Shown in pieces: positions 60,985 through 64,000 of a stretch of 64,000 nucleotides of DNA. The DNA comes from Daphnia pulex (lineage: Eukaryota > Arthropoda > Branchiopoda > Diplostraca > Daphniidae). Both the position numbers and the translations under genes were made by a program. The stretch covers positions 4,154,001 to 4,218,000 of the forward strand of contig NC_060024.1 in assembly GCF_021134715.1 (NCBI RefSeq), read 5' to 3'. Position 1 is the stretch's first letter, and every line of letters begins with the position of its first letter. The notes beneath the pieces are model-generated. The model worked only from the letters and a program-made list of their open reading frames with translations. It had not been told where the DNA came from and made no database searches.

Positions 60985-61830
60985 TTAGCATTATATTATC
61001 AGCAGGTGGGGTGGGGAGGGGGTACACGGAAGGCATCAGTTATAATCAGATCTCTTTCTCTTAAGTGAAAATTGATGTTTTTTTTTGCGAAAGGTAATAC
61101 CTTGTTCATGAAGTCTTTGTTCTTGACTGAAATGTTCATATTGTACCAGCAGATGCACAGATAATCTTAAAACATCTCTTGCATCCATGTCTTGATGGAC
61201 AGTTCAATTGGGGGTATTAGTCTTCGCTTGTATTGCAACGTGATGAGTCTGTTACTGTTATCTCGCAAGGGAATTGGTAATCTTGAAATGTTTCTCATAG
61301 AGAGAGAATCAATTTGCTGTGCTGTAAATCCAGATGGAATTCTGTATGTACGAACACCTTTGCCATCTTGAAATGGTTCGATTTGGCAGCAGGACAATTC
61401 GGACTCTATGGGCTGTGGGAGACGCATCCGACAACTTTCTTTCCTTTGTATACCTGCCTTGCACGTTTGGGAATGGCCATGAATATTGCAACCAATCACA
61501 GTCTTCTGAACATCTTCGTAAAATTCGTCTGGTTGTCGGGTAGAGGGACGAGCTGATGATAGTGCATGTCTCGGAGGTACAATGCCTTCAGCTTTATGCA
61601 GAAGATGCTCGACGTGAAATTCAGCTTCCACTTCACATTTAACGATGCTGTCTAAAGCTTTTGCAACTGCTGTTGTTAGCGCTTTGTAAGATGCCCAACG
61701 TTGAAAGAGATGAGCTGGTATGCCGCCCAAATGTACAACATGCAAATGCATAGATTCTCTCGCTTGATCCTCATCGCAACCAAAGAGGGTGATCGGCACG
61801 CCAAAAACTCCTGGCCATGTATTTGACAGC
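60985..61830 (-). mobile_element. Internally deleted Helitron derivative
   Basis: On the minus strand it begins GGCCAGGAGTTTTTGGCGTG, as in the Rep exon at 32306, and reads FGCDEDQARESMHLHVVH, EAEFHVEHLLHKAEGIV, QKTVIGCNIHGHSQTCKAG and SLSMRNISRLPIPLRD. Near 61080-61100 it jumps to the last codons of the helicase (SLKRKRS...) and the Helitron 3' flank (GATGCC...CCCCCTCCCCA). The HUH His pair is kept (LHLH). An early stop (IKTWMQEMF) follows a one-base shift. It is a dead relative of the Helitron at 48162, related but clearly diverged. Confidence 0.8.
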
Positions 61831-61851
61831 TAATTGAAAATTTTTATTATA

Positions 61852-61960
61852 ATCCTGGTGAAATTAATAGGATAAAACAATATACCAATGAAAGTTTCTT
61901 GAGTAATTTTTTTGATGCATTGGCTTCCCATGAATAGCGTTGTTGAGTTGCCATTTTAAT
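61852..61960 (-). other. Possible exon fused upstream of the Helitron derivative
   Basis: Reads MATQQRYSWEANASKKLLKK and ends at a GT (GTATATTG) with a CAATTAG acceptor just before the Helitron derivative, so the two could be spliced together. The W-E-LL-KL pattern recalls the first helix of Myb/SANT-like domains, but it is too short to be sure. Confidence 0.25.
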
Positions 61961-62039
61961 TCCCACACAGTCCAGGGTTACAACTTTCCCAACCTGAGAT
62001 ATAAAGCAGATTGTTGGGAATTTATTGCATCCCAACAGT

Positions 62040-63700
62040 GATCGACATTATTGCTATTGTTAATTCTGTGTAATTTGTAGGGACCTCAACAGAGGGCCCC
62101 AATTTTACCCTCTCTTCCCATTCAATCTATTGTTCCCTACCCTACTCAACCCTAAACCAACTATTGAAATACCAAAATGCTGTATTATACGGCAGTGTGA
62201 AATATAAGGACGAACTAGCAACAACAAAGGTGTCATCTCTTATCTCAATCTTGGAAGTTGAACGGTCGACACCGCCAACAAGAGTTCCATTTCCAACATG
62301 GTCCTTCGAACTGGAGTTTTCTCCAACCAGTGTTAAGTTAGTTTCGCTCTATCACACTCAAATCTTTCTCTCGTTATCTCCTTTTGCTTAATCATTGCCG
62401 CCATTTATCAAAGAAAATTGTGTTTAATTATGGCAGGTCAGTCATTTATTAGAATCTTTTTCTCTCTCTCTGAGTTTAACTTGTTCTCAGGGGTCTAGTA
62501 AGCAAATAGATCCCTCTAAACAGTAAATTATTTTTCTTCTCTCTCTTGAATTAAAGCTAAAATATTTCCTCAAAGTTTCTTAAAATTAAAATAGGATTCC
62601 TAAATCATTTTTGAAGGGGGATTTCTTTTTTTGTCACGTAAATTATCATCGCCTAAGTTGATTATTCTCTCTTCCCTTTCAACAAATTTTTTTTTTTTGG
62701 GGGGATATTGCTTTCCAATATCTAAGATTGGGCAAACTTGGGAACTTCCCTACCTCTTTAACGTGTTCACCTCGTGTGAGCCTTAGGTTAAATTCCCTCT
62801 CTATCTCTTGATACGCCTCCCGGCATTGTAAAAACGAATCTCAGCTGATTGGGTTCACTGCCCGTTCTTTAAAAATGGGATAACGCGGGAATCTCTTTCC
62901 TTTCAAGAATTTTTTTTTGGGGGGGCTTGCTTCCCTACCTCTTAGATTGGGAAAACGCGGGAACTTCTCTAACCCTTCAATGAGTTCGCCTCGTGTGAGC
63001 CCCAGGGTGAAAAGACTTAAATAAATTATCGCTCTCTTTGCTATGGCCTTAGACCATTTCCCGAAAACAAATCTCTCTCATTTTTTGAATTAATTTGCAT
63101 TGTTTGTTATTCAATCATTTGGGTAAATCTCTCTCTGTCTCAGAAGGCACAACGATCTCTCTAAATACGACAGAAAAATATTCTCTTTTTTGGGGGGCTA
63201 GGCCGGTTTCCCCTTTAAACTGGAAAAAACGCGGGAAAATTCTCTACCCTTTCAACGCGTTCGCCTCGTGTGCGCCTTAGGGTGATTAAAACTTGAATTT
63301 TTTTTCTCTCTCTCTATTTACAAAGGCCTTCCGCCATTTCGAAACAAATCTCGCGCTCTTACGCTCTTGCATTTTTTGTTTGCTTAAAGGGAAATCTTTC
63401 TCTTTTTCTGAGAAGGCACAAAGCGCCCTCTGAGCACAAAATTGGGAATTAGAAACCGCCGTCTTGCGGCAAAAACTCTTTAAATTCTCTTTCCTAAAAA
63501 TTGTTATTATGCCGTTTGTGGGATTGTAAGGAGCTAGAAAATTACCCTAGCTCCAAAATCATTCAGTTTTTGCAGATATCTTCACATAAAGGAATTCAAA
63601 GAAAGTGGAAAAGACAGCAGAATTTAATTCGGCACCACGAATCTCCGAAGACCGAGCAGAACAACAAACAAAAAGGCTAATCAACTTAATCAAAACATTA
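62040..63700. repeat. Degenerate tandem units and leader ahead of the gag gene
   Basis: Three related units at about 62699-62791, 62919-63014 and 63191-63288 share a T/G run, ACGCGGGAA, TCTCTACCCTTTCAA and TTCGCCTCGTGTG, spaced 220-272 bases. The region from about 62076 may be the 5' LTR and leader of the retroelement that starts coding at 63764, but without the 3' LTR the limits cannot be set. Confidence 0.5.
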
Positions 63701-63763
63701 ATTTAAACTAATTATCTTCTTTTCGTACTCTCAGCAGCTCCTTAGGAGCCACCTCCAACTCAC

Positions 63764-64000
63764 AATGGCTCCAAATTACGCAAGAACTTTAATTAAAAAG
63801 CATATCACCCGTATCATTAACCTCGTCGAAACGTACAAATCAACAGAAATGACGTTGGAAGCGTTTATCGAAGTCGAAAAATTAGAAAAAAAGCTAGATG
63901 GATTCTACAAAACTTATGAGATATTCTCAAAAAGGGTCCAGGCTGAAATGTACAAAGAAGGCGAAGACCAAGAAGAGATCAATGCAGACATCGACACCAT
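63764..64000 (+). CDS. Start of a BEL/Pao-like gag, cut by the window edge
   Basis: An open frame from ATG to the window end: MAPNYARTLIKKHITRIINL, then ETYKSTEMTLEAFIEVEKLE, KLDGFYKTYEIFSKRVQAEM and an acidic EEINADID. The helical KxLIKKxITRIIN start, followed by LEKKLDGFYKTYE, is the pattern seen at the start of arthropod BEL/Pao polyproteins. It would form the structural (capsid) part of the element. Only 79 codons are visible, so protease and polymerase domains cannot be checked. Confidence 0.6.

Overview
The window looks like nuclear DNA of a small crustacean, most probably a Daphnia-like branchiopod (inference). Supporting signs are many 60-80 bp GT-AG introns, an arthropod gustatory receptor, a MATH-BTB protein, a small secreted PAN-like protein, a eukaryotic initiator tRNA, and Helitron and BEL/Pao elements. 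It is a repeat-dense region in which many genes are broken, chimeric or captured.

Layout. 0-5.9 kb: an intron-containing H2B-like gene, a secreted PAN/Apple-like protein on the minus strand, long non-coding DNA and an unrecognised broken exon set. 6.2-10.8 kb: a small chromodomain protein, then a RING-Tudor gene (RNF17/Qin-like) followed by two decayed double-stranded-RNA-binding-like segments. The RING-Tudor/dsRBD block interrupts another gene and is flanked by about 145 bp direct repeats. 11-14.5 kb: foldback and hairpin repeats.

14,560-53,214 is a tandem duplication. Copy 1 (about 19.65 kb) and copy 2 (about 18.96 kb) look almost base-identical where compared, apart from a 684 bp foldback insertion found only in copy 1 and one base in a G run. 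Each copy holds a tRNA-like sequence, an initiator tRNA-Met gene, a six-exon gustatory receptor gene (minus), a non-coding host gene carrying C/D snoRNAs in its introns (minus), a hAT-like MITE, a MATH-BTB gene, a Vps33A fragment and an autonomous Helitron. Copy 1 stops inside a hairpin in a Helitron intron, and copy 2 continues through the complete Helitron to 57,050. The duplication may be real, or two haplotypes placed end to end by the assembler.

57.0-60.5 kb: a TAF2 gene on the minus strand, broken by frameshifts, by an embedded fragment of a Tyr/Thr-rich repeat-protein gene, and by the Helitron end. 61.0-61.8 kb: an internally deleted Helitron derivative. 62.0-64.0 kb: degenerate repeats leading into the gag start of a BEL/Pao-like retrotransposon that runs off the window.

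The strongest candidates for new biology are the snoRNA host gene, whose guides match neighbouring sites in 18S rRNA, and the RING-Tudor-dsRBD locus. The foldback with nine copies of a 15-mer and the Helitron/Vps33A structure are the best mobile-DNA observations. All calls come from reading the sequence; no searches were run.
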